A DNA stretch of 64,000 bases. It comes from Blastocatellia bacterium (lineage in GTDB: Bacteria; Acidobacteriota; Blastocatellia; HR10; J050). The notes below the pieces were generated by a model that made no database searches, had not been told where the DNA came from, and saw nothing but the letters and a program-made list of their open reading frames with translations. Made by a program: the position numbers and the translations under genes. Location of the stretch: contig JALSQX010000053.1 in the NCBI GenBank assembly GCA_026985075.1, positions 156,773 to 220,772 of the forward strand, given 5' to 3'. Positions 15,606 to 24,357 of the stretch are shown piece by piece; position 1 is the first letter of the stretch, and the number at the start of each line of letters is the position of its first letter.

Positions 15606-16343
15606 TCAACCCAGCGGAGTTGCTTCCGCTCCCCAATCGATGGGTCGGGCATAAGGGATGGGATCGATGAATCCCGCTTGCCGAAAACCACGAATGCGCA
15701 GGACGCAGCTCTCGCACTCCCCGCAAGCGCGATCTTCCGCTTGATAGCACGACCAACTCAATTGCAGAGGCGCGCCCAGGGCCACGCCTTTTTGTACAAT
15801 CTCGCTCTTACTCATGTGAATGATCGGCGTCACCACCTCGATCCGGGTTTCCGGCTTCGTACCGACTTCGATCAGCCGATTGAATGCGCGATAATATTCG
15901 GGCCGACAATCAGGATAACCGGAACTATCTTCGGCCACGGCTCCGATGAAAATCCGCCGCGCCCCCAGAACCTCGCTCCAGGAAACGGCGATGGCCAGCA
16001 AGTGGGTGTTCCGGAACGGCACGTAGGTCACCGGAATGGTCGGAGAGACCGCCCGCGACTCCGGGGGCGTCGTCCATAAGGAATCGGGTGCTCTGGGCAC
16101 CGGAATCCGCTCGTCAGTGAGGGCCGAGCCTCCCATCTCACGCAGATATTGGAGATCGGCAACCAGTCGCTCGTTCACCCCGTAAAAATCGGCAATCTCC
16201 TGAAAGGCCCGCCGTTCGCGCGCCGCCGTCCGTTGCCCATAGGTGACGTGGAGGCCAGCCACTTCATAGCGCTCGGCGGCGATGGCCGTCGTCACACAAC
16301 TATCCAATCCTCCACTGATCAACACCACGGCCAACTCTTTCAT
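15606..16343 (-). CDS. queC: 7-cyano-7-deazaguanine synthase
   Basis: QueC, ATP-dependent conversion of 7-carboxy-7-deazaguanine to preQ0 in queuosine / 7-deazaguanine synthesis; 245 aa. The PP-loop 'VVLISGGLDSCVTTAIA' is near the N terminus. 'PFRNTHLLAIA' and 'FIGAVAEDSSGYPDCRPEYYRAF' are signature segments. The C-terminal zinc cysteines are in 'SCYQAEDRACGECESC'. GAGAGGA precedes the ATG. queE lies 387 bp upstream on the same strand; queD and folE are not in the window. Confidence 0.96.
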   Translation of the reverse strand: MKELAVVLISGGLDSCVTTAIAAERYEVAGLHVTYGQRTAARERRAFQEIADFYGVNERLVADLQYLREMGGSALTDERIPVPRAPDSLWTTPPESRAVSPTIPVTYVPFRNTHLLAIAVSWSEVLGARRIFIGAVAEDSSGYPDCRPEYYRAFNRLIEVGTKPETRIEVVTPIIHMSKSEIVQKGVALGAPLQLSWSCYQAEDRACGECESCVLRIRGFRQAGFIDPIPYARPIDWGAEATPLG

Positions 16344-16730
16344 CGTTCCTCTCCCGAAAAGTCACCGCCGAGGACGCCGAGATGATATGGAAGATGGGCT
16401 TCTCTGGTCTCGGCCATCTCGGCAGTTTCGCGCTCACCGTTCGAGGCGTCGTCATGTCTCCCTCGAAATAGGGGGTGACGCAAGATGCCGTCTTGCGCAC
16501 CACTGGCCATAGGCGGTGCGTACGAAGCGAAGTCGCGCCCGATACCACCCGATGCGACTTCGCCCTCGTTCTTCGAGGTGGGCACAGGATCCATGAGCGA
16601 TTTCCGCGAAAGCAGGTCTGTGGCGAGAGGCTTCATGGCCGTCATCATGTCACCTCGCTGTTCTGCTTTGCCACAGGCATGCGTTCATCGACGATTCGGC
16701 CGACGGCCAACCAGAAGATCCCGCCTCGCC
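16344..16730. other. Gap between queE and queC, nothing recognised
   Basis: 387 bases between the queE stop and the queC start. The ORFs listed here in the track lack ribosome sites, family motifs or sensible composition. No queD, riboswitch or terminator was recognised. Confidence 0.5.
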
Positions 16731-17366
16731 TCACACTCCCCGAACGTCCGGGCCCCAGATGTATTTGTGCAACTGTAACTGCAACCGCACATTGAGACCA
16801 CTTTGAAGTACCCACGCGGCCAGCTCTCTGGGATGACATAACCCCCAGGCTGGCGAAAAGAGCACCGTCACTCGTCGGGTCAGGTCATACCGGCGAATGA
16901 CCTCGCAGGCCCAATCAAAATCTCGTCGATCCACGATCACAAACTTCACCTCGTCGGTCGGTCTCAAGTGATCGATGTTCTCCCAGCGATTGGCGTGCTC
17001 GTGCCCGCTGCCCGGCGGTTTCAGATCCATGATGCGAATCACCCGGGGGTCGAGGTGGGAGATGTCCAGACTGCCGCTCGTCTCCACGAGAACCGTGTAT
17101 CCCAAATCCAGAAATCGTTCGGTCAATGGATAGACGTCCTTTTGCGCTAACGGCTCGCCACCGGTGATTTCCACCAATGTGGTCCCGTAGGATTGGACGC
17201 GCTGGACGACCTCATCGACAGTCATCGGTTCGCCGCCGGAGAAGGTGTATTCTGAATCGCACCAGATGCAGCGAAGGGGACATCCGGTGAGGCGCACGAA
17301 CGCACATGGCCGCCCGGCATAGGTCGATTCTCCTTGAATCGAATAAAAGATTTCGGTAACCCGCAT
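16731..17366 (-). CDS. queE: 7-carboxy-7-deazaguanine synthase (radical SAM)
   Basis: QueE, the radical-SAM ring-contracting enzyme making 7-carboxy-7-deazaguanine from 6-carboxytetrahydropterin; 211 aa. The opening 'MRVTEIFYSIQGESTYAGRP' is diagnostic. The 4Fe-4S cysteines are in 'TGCPLRCIWCDSEYTFSGG' (C-x3-C-x2-C), and 'VEITGGEPLAQ' is the SAM-binding GGEP motif. ATG 17366, with AGGA three bases upstream, starts at the conserved N terminus; the track start at 17450 adds 28 unrelated residues and would overlap ubiE. It is divergent from ubiE/menG, 58 bp away. Confidence 0.95.
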   Translation of the reverse strand: MRVTEIFYSIQGESTYAGRPCAFVRLTGCPLRCIWCDSEYTFSGGEPMTVDEVVQRVQSYGTTLVEITGGEPLAQKDVYPLTERFLDLGYTVLVETSGSLDISHLDPRVIRIMDLKPPGSGHEHANRWENIDHLRPTDEVKFVIVDRRDFDWACEVIRRYDLTRRVTVLFSPAWGLCHPRELAAWVLQSGLNVRLQLQLHKYIWGPDVRGV

Positions 17367-17376
17367 GGATCCTGCG

Positions 17377-17405
17377 TTGCTTTTTCGTCCGTAAAGGTCT
17401 ATTTT
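17377..17405 (+). promoter_or_regulatory. Putative promoter of ubiE/menG
   Basis: TTGCTT (17377-17382), a 17-bp spacer and TATTTT (17400-17405), 19 bases before ATG 17425. It lies in the 58-bp divergent gap to queE. Confidence 0.4.
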
Positions 17406-17424
17406 ACTCTCCTCGGGAAAGACC

Positions 17425-18135
17425 ATGCAAGGAGGGAGACCGCCCAGCAAGGGCCGACAGATTCAACACATGTTTGCCGCCATTGCGCCGCGCTACGATT
17501 TGCTCAACCACCTCCTCTCGCTCAACATCGATCGGCGGTGGCGACGATACACAGCCCGGCAACTCGCGCCGGTGCTCTCCCGACCGGGAGCCCGCGCGCT
17601 GGACATCTGTTGCGGGACGGCAGATCTCAGCCTGGAACTGAGCCGATATGCGCCGGTGATCGGTTTGGACTTCTGCCATCCCATGCTGGTGCGCGGCCGG
17701 GAGAAGATTGCGCGGCACCGAGCGACAGTGATCCTCACCGAGGGCGATGCCCTTTCCCTTCCCTTCCCGAATGACCGGTTCGATGCCGTCACCATCGCCT
17801 TCGGCTTGAGGAACCTGGAATCGCCTCAGCATGGTTTGAGCGAGATGTACCGCATCTTGAAATCAGGTGGAAGAGCAGCCATCCTGGAATTCTCGCGCCC
17901 CATCGTTCCAGTGTTCCGTCGTCTGTTCGGCTTCTATTTCAAGCATATTCTGCCGCGGGTGGGTGCACTCATCTCCGGCGTCGATGGACCATACCAGTAC
18001 CTTCACGATTCGGTTCAATCGTTCCCCCGGCAACACGAACTGGCCCGGCAGATGACCGAGGTGGGATTCGTCAACGTCACCTACCACAATCTCACTGGCG
18101 GGATCGCTGCCCTGCACGTGGGAGAGAAACCGTGA
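17425..18135 (+). CDS. ubiE: Demethylmenaquinone/ubiquinone methyltransferase
   Basis: UbiE/MenG/COQ5 family SAM-dependent C-methyltransferase, last step of menaquinone synthesis; 236 aa. Motif I reads 'ALDICCGTADLSLEL'. 'DRFDAVTIAFGLRN' and 'FPNDRFDAV' are family signatures, and the protein opens with 'MFAAIAPRYDLLNHLLSLNIDRRWRR'. It ends 'LTGGIAALHVGEKP', as usual for the family. In an Acidobacteriota-like host menaquinone is the expected quinone, so the MenG role is more likely than UbiE; this is inference. Divergent from queE. Confidence 0.95.
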   Translation: MQGGRPPSKGRQIQHMFAAIAPRYDLLNHLLSLNIDRRWRRYTARQLAPVLSRPGARALDICCGTADLSLELSRYAPVIGLDFCHPMLVRGREKIARHRATVILTEGDALSLPFPNDRFDAVTIAFGLRNLESPQHGLSEMYRILKSGGRAAILEFSRPIVPVFRRLFGFYFKHILPRVGALISGVDGPYQYLHDSVQSFPRQHELARQMTEVGFVNVTYHNLTGGIAALHVGEKP

Positions 18136-18191
18136 CGCCTGATGGGAGGTGCCTCCGGCGGCGCGCCCTCTCCAACCGAGGATTCTCCCGA

Positions 18192-18908
18192 CTACCCTGA
18201 TCCATACACCGGAATGAGCGCTCCATGAATCTGCCTGGCGGCATCGGACGCCAGAAACAGAATGACTCGGGCCAGGTCCTCCGGCGTGACCCACTTGGAG
18301 AAATCCGCTTGGGGCATCATTTGCCGATTGATCGGCGTGTCGATGATCCCCGGAAGCACAGCATTGACGTTGATGTTCTTGCCGCGGACCTCGGCGGCCA
18401 ATGCTCGCGTGAGAGCGTGCACGCCGGCCTTGGCGACGGCGTAAGCGGCGCTCCCCGGTTGAGGAGTGATCGCCCCCCGCGCGCCCACGGTGATGATTTT
18501 CCCCCTCCCTTGATCGAGCATGTATCCCAGGACCGCCTTGCAACACAGGAACGTGGACTTGAGATTCAGGGCGATCATATGGTCCCAGGTCGCCTCTTCC
18601 ATCTGGGCGATGGGGATGTCGCTGATGTATCCTCCCACCATGGTGACCAGAACGTCGATGCGACCAAACCGATCCATCGTCTGCCGAACGACGGCTCGCA
18701 CCTGGTCTTCCTCGGTGACATCGGCCGACACGGTGACCAGGCGCTCGGCGGCGTCGCCGACGGTCTGGAGCAATTCGGCGCGGTGAGCCTCCGTTCGATA
18801 GACTACGACGACGCAAGCGCCGGCCTCCAGGAACGCGCGCGTGACCGCTCTGCCCAACCCCCCCGTTCCACCGGTGAGCAATGCCACTCTCTCAGCGAAC
18901 TCGGTCAT
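18192..18908 (-). CDS. Short-chain dehydrogenase/reductase
   Basis: Classical SDR oxidoreductase, 238 aa, of the 3-oxoacyl-ACP reductase-like type. The Rossmann motif '[11 protein letters not shown]' is near the N terminus, with '[10 protein letters not shown]' in place of the usual NNAG. The catalytic Tyr and Lys are in '[14 protein letters not shown]', and '[12 protein letters not shown]' follows. An Arg after beta-2 ('VVVYRTEA') suggests NADP preference. AAGGAGA precedes the ATG, which overlaps the stop of the upstream deoxyhypusine synthase-like gene (ATGA), so the two are probably co-translated. Substrate unknown. Confidence 0.88.
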   Translation of the reverse strand: MTEFAERVALLTGGTGGLGRAVTRAFLEAGACVVVVYRTEAHRAELLQTVGDAAERLVTVSADVTEEDQVRAVVRQTMDRFGRIDVLVTMVGGYISDIPIAQMEEATWDHMIALNLKSTFLCCKAVLGYMLDQGRGKIITVGARGAITPQPGSAAYAVAKAGVHALTRALAAEVRGKNINVNAVLPGIIDTPINRQMMPQADFSKWVTPEDLARVILFLASDAARQIHGALIPVYGSG

Positions 18909-20023
18909 GGTTCTCCTTGAGCCTTGCGGATTTTGAGGAACTTCAGGTACTCTGCTTTCAAACTCTCGTACATCTCCTCTCGACGATCATAGAGCCGCTT
19001 ATGTGGGCGCGGCCGACGCCTGGCCAGCGCATAGGCGGTGATGATGGGTAAGCCAATGGTGGAATCCAAATAACAAGTGACGGCATCGGGGAGTCGATCG
19101 GGATCCACCTTCTTCCAGGTGATGGCTTCCGAGGGGCTGGCGCCGGACAGGCCGCCCGTGTCCGGTCGCGCATCGGTGATCTGCAAATAATAGTCATGGC
19201 CTTTCTCCGGCATGCCCAGGACCTCCTGAATTTGCGGTTCGGTCTGCAGGACGAAGTTCTTTGGCGATCCCCCACCGAGCATGAAGACGGCACTCTTGCC
19301 GCCACCCCGTTTGGCGTGCCAGACGATGGCCGTGGTCTCATTGACATCCCGCGATACATCGAATCTCAATCGGCTTCCCTCCAGCGCCTGCTCAGCGACG
19401 TTCAACCCAATGGAGCTATCCCCCGGCGATGAGGTATAGACGGGAACGCCATATTGATATGCCGCCGAGAGGAGCGATTTCGTTCCCAGGCCGAGGGCCT
19501 TCTCCCGCTCGTGAATATACCGCCCGATGCGATAGTGAAATTCCGCCGTGCTCATCTCGCGCTGGAACTCGTCGGCCATGATCACCCGGCGGAAAAACTT
19601 ATCTGTCGAAATGAGCACCTCGTAATCGAAAAAGATGTCATAAATGCGAACGACGCCCTGTTGGAAGAGATCCACGTCATTGACCGTGGGCGTCCCCACG
19701 TGCATGGCCAGTCCTAATCCGAAGTGCGTGTCGTGGTATAAATTCGCTCCCGTACTCACAATCCAATCGATGAACCCATGTTCGATGAGCGGAATGATGG
19801 CCGACATGCCCAAGCCCGCCGGGGTGAGAGCCCCGGTCAGGCTCATGCCGACCGTCACATCATCTTCTAACATCTTCTCGGCAAATAAATGACAGGCCTC
19901 GCGCAATCGCGCGGCGTTATAGGCGAGAAAGGCGTTATCGACCAACTCAACCACCGTCGTGGATCCAGTGATGGGCGGGGGATCAATGACCCGGCCCTTC
20001 AAGTAGTGTTTCTTGTCCGGCAT
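18905..20023 (-). CDS. Deoxyhypusine synthase family protein
   Basis: Bacterial member of the deoxyhypusine/homospermidine synthase family, 372 aa. These NAD-dependent enzymes transfer the aminobutyl group of spermidine. Visible features are '[20 protein letters not shown]', '[14 protein letters not shown]', '[19 protein letters not shown]', '[17 protein letters not shown]' and, near the C terminus, '[14 protein letters not shown]', whose Lys aligns with the covalent-intermediate Lys of the family. Bacteria lack eIF5A, so homospermidine synthesis or another polyamine reaction is more likely than hypusination. GAGGAGGTGAC precedes the ATG. It is in an operon with the SDR. Confidence 0.88.
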   Translation of the reverse strand: MPDKKHYLKGRVIDPPPITGSTTVVELVDNAFLAYNAARLREACHLFAEKMLEDDVTVGMSLTGALTPAGLGMSAIIPLIEHGFIDWIVSTGANLYHDTHFGLGLAMHVGTPTVNDVDLFQQGVVRIYDIFFDYEVLISTDKFFRRVIMADEFQREMSTAEFHYRIGRYIHEREKALGLGTKSLLSAAYQYGVPVYTSSPGDSSIGLNVAEQALEGSRLRFDVSRDVNETTAIVWHAKRGGGKSAVFMLGGGSPKNFVLQTEPQIQEVLGMPEKGHDYYLQITDARPDTGGLSGASPSEAITWKKVDPDRLPDAVTCYLDSTIGLPIITAYALARRRPRPHKRLYDRREEMYESLKAEYLKFLKIRKAQGEP

Positions 20024-20139
20024 GTCACCTCCTCATGATAGATTCGGGCCCGAACCCCTGCGGGCCTCGGACCCCACTCGTTTTACCTCATCGTGAGTAC
20101 TGGTGCAACTTCATTCGGGGATTCCTGCCACCTTTTCCT

Positions 20140-21069
20140 TCACCGGGATTCCTCCACCGGCTCACCATTGAGCGATGGACCGCGTCCCGGCAACCGCGAG
20201 CGATAGACGTCGTACAGGCGACGGAAAACGACTCCCGGCTCGCCATTCCCGATCACCGTCTCGTCCACTCGAATGACGGCGAGCACCTCTTTGACCGTGC
20301 TGGTGATGAACACCTCCGATGCCGCTTTGAGTTCCGGGAGAGGGATCTCGCGCTCGTGCGTCCTGTATCCGCAAGCGCGCGCGATCTCCAGGATCAGCCC
20401 GCGAGTGACGCCGGCCAGAATGCGATGGTCGGCCGGTGGAGTTACGATCTCGCCCTGATGAACGATGAACACATTGCTGCTCGTTCCTTCGGTGACCAGT
20501 CCATCTCGCACGAACAGGGCTTCGTCGGCGCCAGCGCGCCGCGCTCGCTCCACGGCTAGGACGTTGGGCAGCAAACAGATGGTCTTGATGTCACACCGCG
20601 CCCACCGCTCGTCGGGGAATGTCTTGACCACTATCCCCCGTTCCCGGAATCGTCGAGGGATGGGGCGAACGGGACGCACCGTCATCACCACGGTGGGCGG
20701 AACGTCAGTGGGAAACGGATGCGCGCGGGGGGCCGCTCCCCGCGTCACCTGGATATACACCTCGGCTTCCCGGAGGCCACTGCGCGCGATGAGCTCCTCG
20801 ACGACGGCGGCGAACTCTCCCCCGGTCATCGGCAATTCCAGTTCGACGGCCGCCGCGCTCCTGGACAACCGCTCGATATGCTGTTCGATGGCAAACGGCG
20901 TACCCGCATACACCCGAATCGTCTCATAGACGCCATCGCCGAACTGGAACCCTCGATCTTCAACTGAGACGCGGGCAGCGGCGAAATCCAGGAACTGGCC
21001 ATTGAGCCAGACTAACCCTCGATCCGGGATATCCGCCCGGGTGCTCCTCAACTCCGTCTCGCTCTTCAT
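20140..21069 (-). CDS. dat: D-amino-acid transaminase (class IV aminotransferase)
   Basis: Fold-type IV PLP aminotransferase, 309 aa, of the D-alanine transaminase subgroup. 'EDRGFQFGDGVYETIRV' is the family opening. The PLP Lys lies in 'ARCDIKTICLLPNVLA', whose form fits D-amino-acid transaminases better than branched-chain ones. 'EALFVRDGLVTEGTSSNVFI' and 'ITSTVKEVLAVIRVDE' follow. It would interconvert D-alanine and D-glutamate pools. Its ATG overlaps the stop of the upstream class V aminotransferase gene (ATGA). The D-aminoacylases and D-peptidase-like hydrolases in the second half of the window could feed it. Confidence 0.85.
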   Translation of the reverse strand: MKSETELRSTRADIPDRGLVWLNGQFLDFAAARVSVEDRGFQFGDGVYETIRVYAGTPFAIEQHIERLSRSAAAVELELPMTGGEFAAVVEELIARSGLREAEVYIQVTRGAAPRAHPFPTDVPPTVVMTVRPVRPIPRRFRERGIVVKTFPDERWARCDIKTICLLPNVLAVERARRAGADEALFVRDGLVTEGTSSNVFIVHQGEIVTPPADHRILAGVTRGLILEIARACGYRTHEREIPLPELKAASEVFITSTVKEVLAVIRVDETVIGNGEPGVVFRRLYDVYRSRLPGRGPSLNGEPVEESR

Positions 21070-22445
21070 CTTCCCCGTCCTGAACGTTTCTCGGCCATGT
21101 CTCGAACCGCCTCCAGCAAGGCATCGACCTCATCCATGGTATTGAAGATGTGGGTTGAGACGCGATCCACATCGAAATTGATGCCCGGGAGCCGAACATA
21201 GCGAATGATGATCCGATGCTGATCGGCCAGATAGCGGAACAGCGCTTCGGTCGAAATCCCCGACAGGCGGAAAGAGGTGAGTCCCGCCGAGAGCGCGGGA
21301 TCTCGCGAAGTGTAGAGGGTGACGCCGGGAATCTCCATCAACCCCGCTTTCAACCGCTCGGCCAGAGCCCGGATGCGCTGTTCGATGCGCTCCCGGCCGA
21401 TGGCATTCTGAAAGTCGATCGCCCGTCCAACCGGCTCGAAGAGCGGCCCGTAATACTGCAAGTTCGCGCAGTACTTGCCCATGGCCTTGGGCCAGAGCAC
21501 CTTGTACGTCTTCTCTGAGGTGCCCCCGGCGCGATCGACAGCGCGCCAACCGCTATAGTCCAGCACCACCGTCGGCCAGAGGCGATCCTGAACCTCTTCT
21601 CGCACGTAGAGGAGACCGGTCCCATACGGCGTCGTGAGCCACTTGTGAAGGCTGGTGGCATAAAAATCGCACCCGAGGTCGCTCACTCTGAAATTGAGCA
21701 TCCCCACGGCCTGGGCTCCATCGACCACCGAGAGGATGCCCCGCTCGCGAGCCAGTTGACAGAGTTCCCGAACTGGCAACACCGTTCCGTCGGTGAACTG
21801 AACGTGACAGAAGCTCAATACGCGCGTGCGCGGGGTGATGGCTCGAGAGAATCGATCGAGAATCTCGCCCTTGTCCCGCGGGGGACTGGACAGCGGAATC
21901 TGCCGCACGCCAATACCGCGTCGCTTGGCGATGAGCAGCCAGGGATAGATGCCCGCCTCGTGTTCGTGCATCGTCGTCACCACTTCATCGCCCGCCCGCA
22001 GATCGAGCCCATTGGCAATATAGTTCATCGCCTCGGTCGTCCCACTGGTGAAGGCGATCTCATCCGGCTTGGCGCCGAGGAAAGTGGCGACTTTGTCGAT
22101 GAGATCGAAGAGCGCCTGCCCCACCAGCTTGGTGCGAAAATACCGATTGAAATTCTCGTCCAACTCGCGCAGGTGACGACAGGCGGCATCATATACGCTC
22201 CTCAACGAAGGACCATACGTCCCCGTGTTCATGTAATGGAGTCCTTCCTCGATGAGGAATTCCTCTTTGACCAGTCGCCAGTAGCGCTCCGCATCCGCCG
22301 GCCGGGACGACCACCGTTCTCCCGCGGAATGAGCGAGGACAGCGACCGCCCGATCTCCCGCCGACTTCAAGGCTGTCCCCCCCAGAGCGCCCACAGACAG
22401 GGATCGCAGGAACTCACGTCTGGACAAGCTGTTCCGTTTGTTCAT
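21066..22445 (-). CDS. Tat-exported class V aminotransferase
   Basis: Fold-type I PLP enzyme of the class V group (cysteine desulfurase / isopenicillin-N-epimerase-like), 459 aa. The N terminus has a twin-arginine signal 'SRREFLRSLSVGALGG', so it is probably exported folded. Conserved segments are 'YMNTGTYGPSL', 'IAFTSGTTEAMNYIANGL', 'VVDGAQAVGMLNF' and the PLP Lys in 'YATSLHKWLTTPYGTGLL'. AGGAGG is spaced better for ATG 22445 than for the adjacent GTG 22448. Its substrate is unknown; epimerase or lyase activity on amino acids is possible. It is co-translated with the D-amino-acid transaminase. Confidence 0.85.
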   Translation of the reverse strand: MNKRNSLSRREFLRSLSVGALGGTALKSAGDRAVAVLAHSAGERWSSRPADAERYWRLVKEEFLIEEGLHYMNTGTYGPSLRSVYDAACRHLRELDENFNRYFRTKLVGQALFDLIDKVATFLGAKPDEIAFTSGTTEAMNYIANGLDLRAGDEVVTTMHEHEAGIYPWLLIAKRRGIGVRQIPLSSPPRDKGEILDRFSRAITPRTRVLSFCHVQFTDGTVLPVRELCQLARERGILSVVDGAQAVGMLNFRVSDLGCDFYATSLHKWLTTPYGTGLLYVREEVQDRLWPTVVLDYSGWRAVDRAGGTSEKTYKVLWPKAMGKYCANLQYYGPLFEPVGRAIDFQNAIGRERIEQRIRALAERLKAGLMEIPGVTLYTSRDPALSAGLTSFRLSGISTEALFRYLADQHRIIIRYVRLPGINFDVDRVSTHIFNTMDEVDALLEAVRDMAEKRSGRGR

Positions 22446-22485
22446 CACCTTTCCTCCTCGTCATCTCCATCATCCAGGGAGGCGT

Positions 22486-23217
22486 TCAATCTCGATCCAC
22501 GATGAGCGATGGATCGAGAGCCCTCCTGAGCGCCGCATAGGCCCGATGCAGCGCCTCTCGATCTTTGGATTCCAGCACGAGCTTCACACGATACGCTTCC
22601 TGTGACCACTGCGGATACGACCCGATCGTCACCGTCGGAAAATCGGCCATCACCCGATAGAGCGTCGGCGCCAGATCGATCTCATCCTGCTGGGTGTAAA
22701 TGGTCTTGGTGATGAACGGCCGGGCTTGAAACCGATCCCGAATGGCCTCGAACTTGCGGCGAAGGATGTGAGGGACGCCGGGGAAGATATACACGTTCTC
22801 ATAGTGCAGGATCGGCCAGGGAGCGTGCTCCGAGTGGATCAACTTCGCTCCTTCCGGCACTTCGGCGAATCGGAGATGCTCCGGCGCGAGCGGCTCGCCG
22901 AAATGAGCGGCCACCAGTAACAGGAGCTCCTCATGGTGAACGACGCGCCGGTCGAAAGCACGAGCCACCCCCGCGATGGTCAAATCGTCGGGAGTCGGTC
23001 CGATGCCACCAGCCGTGAACACATAATCGAACTGCTCGGCACACTCGCGCACCGTCTTGGCGATCTCGTCCACTTCATCGGGGAGGATCACCACGCGCTT
23101 CACGCTGATGCCCAAGGCATGCAGTTCGGGCAGTAAGAACCTGGCGTTGACATCCTCAACCTGGCCGGTTAAGAGCTCGTTCCCCACCAGGATGATAGCT
23201 GCCGTCGGTTCCCTCAC
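22486..23217 (-). CDS. CinA-like molybdopterin-binding-domain protein
   Basis: Competence/damage-inducible protein A N-terminal-domain (MoCF/MoaB fold) family, 243 aa. 'AAIILVGNELLTGQVEDVN' and 'FTAGGIGPTPDDLT' are the signature motifs, and 'FPGVPHILRRKFEAI' follows. It lacks the C-terminal PncC-type amidase of full CinA. Similar stand-alone domains act as pyrophosphatases or are linked to FAD/pterin chemistry. The track ORF runs to 23970 but its first half is antisense to the next gene. The first suitable start codon for the domain is GTG 23217 ('VREPTAAIILVG'). Confidence 0.82.
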   Translation of the reverse strand: MREPTAAIILVGNELLTGQVEDVNARFLLPELHALGISVKRVVILPDEVDEIAKTVRECAEQFDYVFTAGGIGPTPDDLTIAGVARAFDRRVVHHEELLLLVAAHFGEPLAPEHLRFAEVPEGAKLIHSEHAPWPILHYENVYIFPGVPHILRRKFEAIRDRFQARPFITKTIYTQQDEIDLAPTLYRVMADFPTVTIGSYPQWSQEAYRVKLVLESKDREALHRAYAALRRALDPSLIVDRD

Positions 23218-23285
23218 GCGATTTATCTTACTGACTCCTATCGCGACGGACAAGCGACGAAGTTGGTTTTTGGCCGCGAGCTTGC

Positions 23286-23291
23286 TATGAT
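23286..23291 (+). promoter_or_regulatory. -10 box of the AIR-synthase-like gene
   Basis: TATGAT seven bases before ATG 23299, with TTGGTT 17 bp upstream (23263-23268). No ribosome site lies between, so a leaderless message is likely. Confidence 0.4.
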
Positions 23292-23298
23292 CTCCTCT

Positions 23299-24315
23299 AT
23301 GAGCCAAAGCGATCGATTCCCCGTAGGAAAGCTGCCGCCAGAGATACTGCGTCGCTTGCTGGCCAGCGTGCCCGCCCGGGACGAGCGCGTCCTGGTGGGT
23401 CCTCAATTGGGGGAAGATGCGGCGGTCATTGATTTCGGAGATCGCGTCCTCATTGCGAAGACGGACCCCATCACGTTCACCGCCGAGCGCATCGGATGGT
23501 ATGCCGTTCACATCAACGCGAACGATGTGGCCACGATGGGCGCGCGCCCACGATGGTTTCTGGCCGCGTTGCTCCTTCCCGAAGAGCACACTGACGCTCA
23601 ACTGGTGGAATCCATCTTCCACGATATCACCGTCACCTGCGAGAGCCTGGACATCACGCTCTGTGGCGGACACACCGAGATCACCTATGGGCTGGATCGA
23701 CCGATCGTCGTCGGGCACATGCTGGGCGAAGTGGAGAAAGAGAAGCTCGTCCTGGCCTCTGGACTCCAGGTCGGCGATGACATCATCCTGACCAAAGGAG
23801 TGGCCATCGAAGGCACGGCCATCATCGCTCGGGAGAGAAGCGAGATGCTCAAGAAACACCTCGATGAACCACGCATTGAACGGGCCAAAGCCTACCTCAC
23901 CGATCCGGGGATCAGCGTCGTCCGCGAGGCGCTCCTGGCCAATGAGGTGGCCGACGTCCACGCTATGCACGATCCCACCGAAGGCGGCCTCATCGCTGGA
24001 TTATGGGAGTTGGCCGTTGCGGCCGGTGTGGGGCTGAGCATCGAGGCGGAGCGAATTCCCGTGCTGGCCGAAACGCGGGCCGTTTGCGACGCTCTTCACA
24101 TCGACCCATTGAGATTGATCGCGTCTGGTGCATTGCTCATCGCCGTCCCGCCCGATGCCTCTGAGCGCGTGCTCACCACCCTCGAGGAACATGGTATCGC
24201 AGCCACCATCATCGGCCGGGTCAGACCGGCATCCGATGGCATCACGCTCCATCACCAGGGGCGCTGGATCGAACTTCACTACCCATCGCAGGATGAGATC
24301 GCCAAGGTGCTGTGA
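23299..24315 (+). CDS. AIR synthase-like protein (HypE/ThiL/PurM fold)
   Basis: PurM-superfamily ATP-binding protein, 338 aa, similar to HypE-type and other AIR-synthase-related proteins. The ATP/Mg site segments are 'GPQLGEDAAVIDFGD' and 'VHINANDVATMGARPRWFLA'. 'CGGHTEITYGLDRPIVVGHM' and 'MHDPTEGGLIAGLWELA' are conserved in the family. It is not SelD, because the N-terminal catalytic Cys/Sec-Gly-Cys segment is missing. No hydrogenase genes are near, so a true HypE role is doubtful. The track starts at 23263, but homology begins at 'DRFPVGKLPPEILRRLL', so ATG 23299 is preferred. Confidence 0.85.
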   Translation: MSQSDRFPVGKLPPEILRRLLASVPARDERVLVGPQLGEDAAVIDFGDRVLIAKTDPITFTAERIGWYAVHINANDVATMGARPRWFLAALLLPEEHTDAQLVESIFHDITVTCESLDITLCGGHTEITYGLDRPIVVGHMLGEVEKEKLVLASGLQVGDDIILTKGVAIEGTAIIARERSEMLKKHLDEPRIERAKAYLTDPGISVVREALLANEVADVHAMHDPTEGGLIAGLWELAVAAGVGLSIEAERIPVLAETRAVCDALHIDPLRLIASGALLIAVPPDASERVLTTLEEHGIAATIIGRVRPASDGITLHHQGRWIELHYPSQDEIAKVL

Positions 24316-24342
24316 TCTTGGATTCCTCGCCCCCAATTTTGC

Positions 24343-24348
24343 TACAAT
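24343..24348 (+). promoter_or_regulatory. -10 box of the Mut7-C gene
   Basis: TACAAT nine bases before ATG 24358 and no ribosome site, suggesting a leaderless message. The -35 region is weak. Confidence 0.4.
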
Positions 24349-24357
24349 GAACCCATC

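Noticed and set aside
16340-16648. 102-aa minus-strand ORF between queE and queC
   Set aside because: No ribosome site or recognisable queD/folE features.
23218-23970. Upstream half of the 494-aa CinA-like ORF
   Set aside because: It is antisense to the AIR-synthase-like gene; the CinA fold starts at GTG 23217.
23299-24315. AIR-synthase-like protein as SelD
   Set aside because: It lacks the N-terminal catalytic Cys/Sec segment of SelD and matches HypE/AIR-like proteins better.
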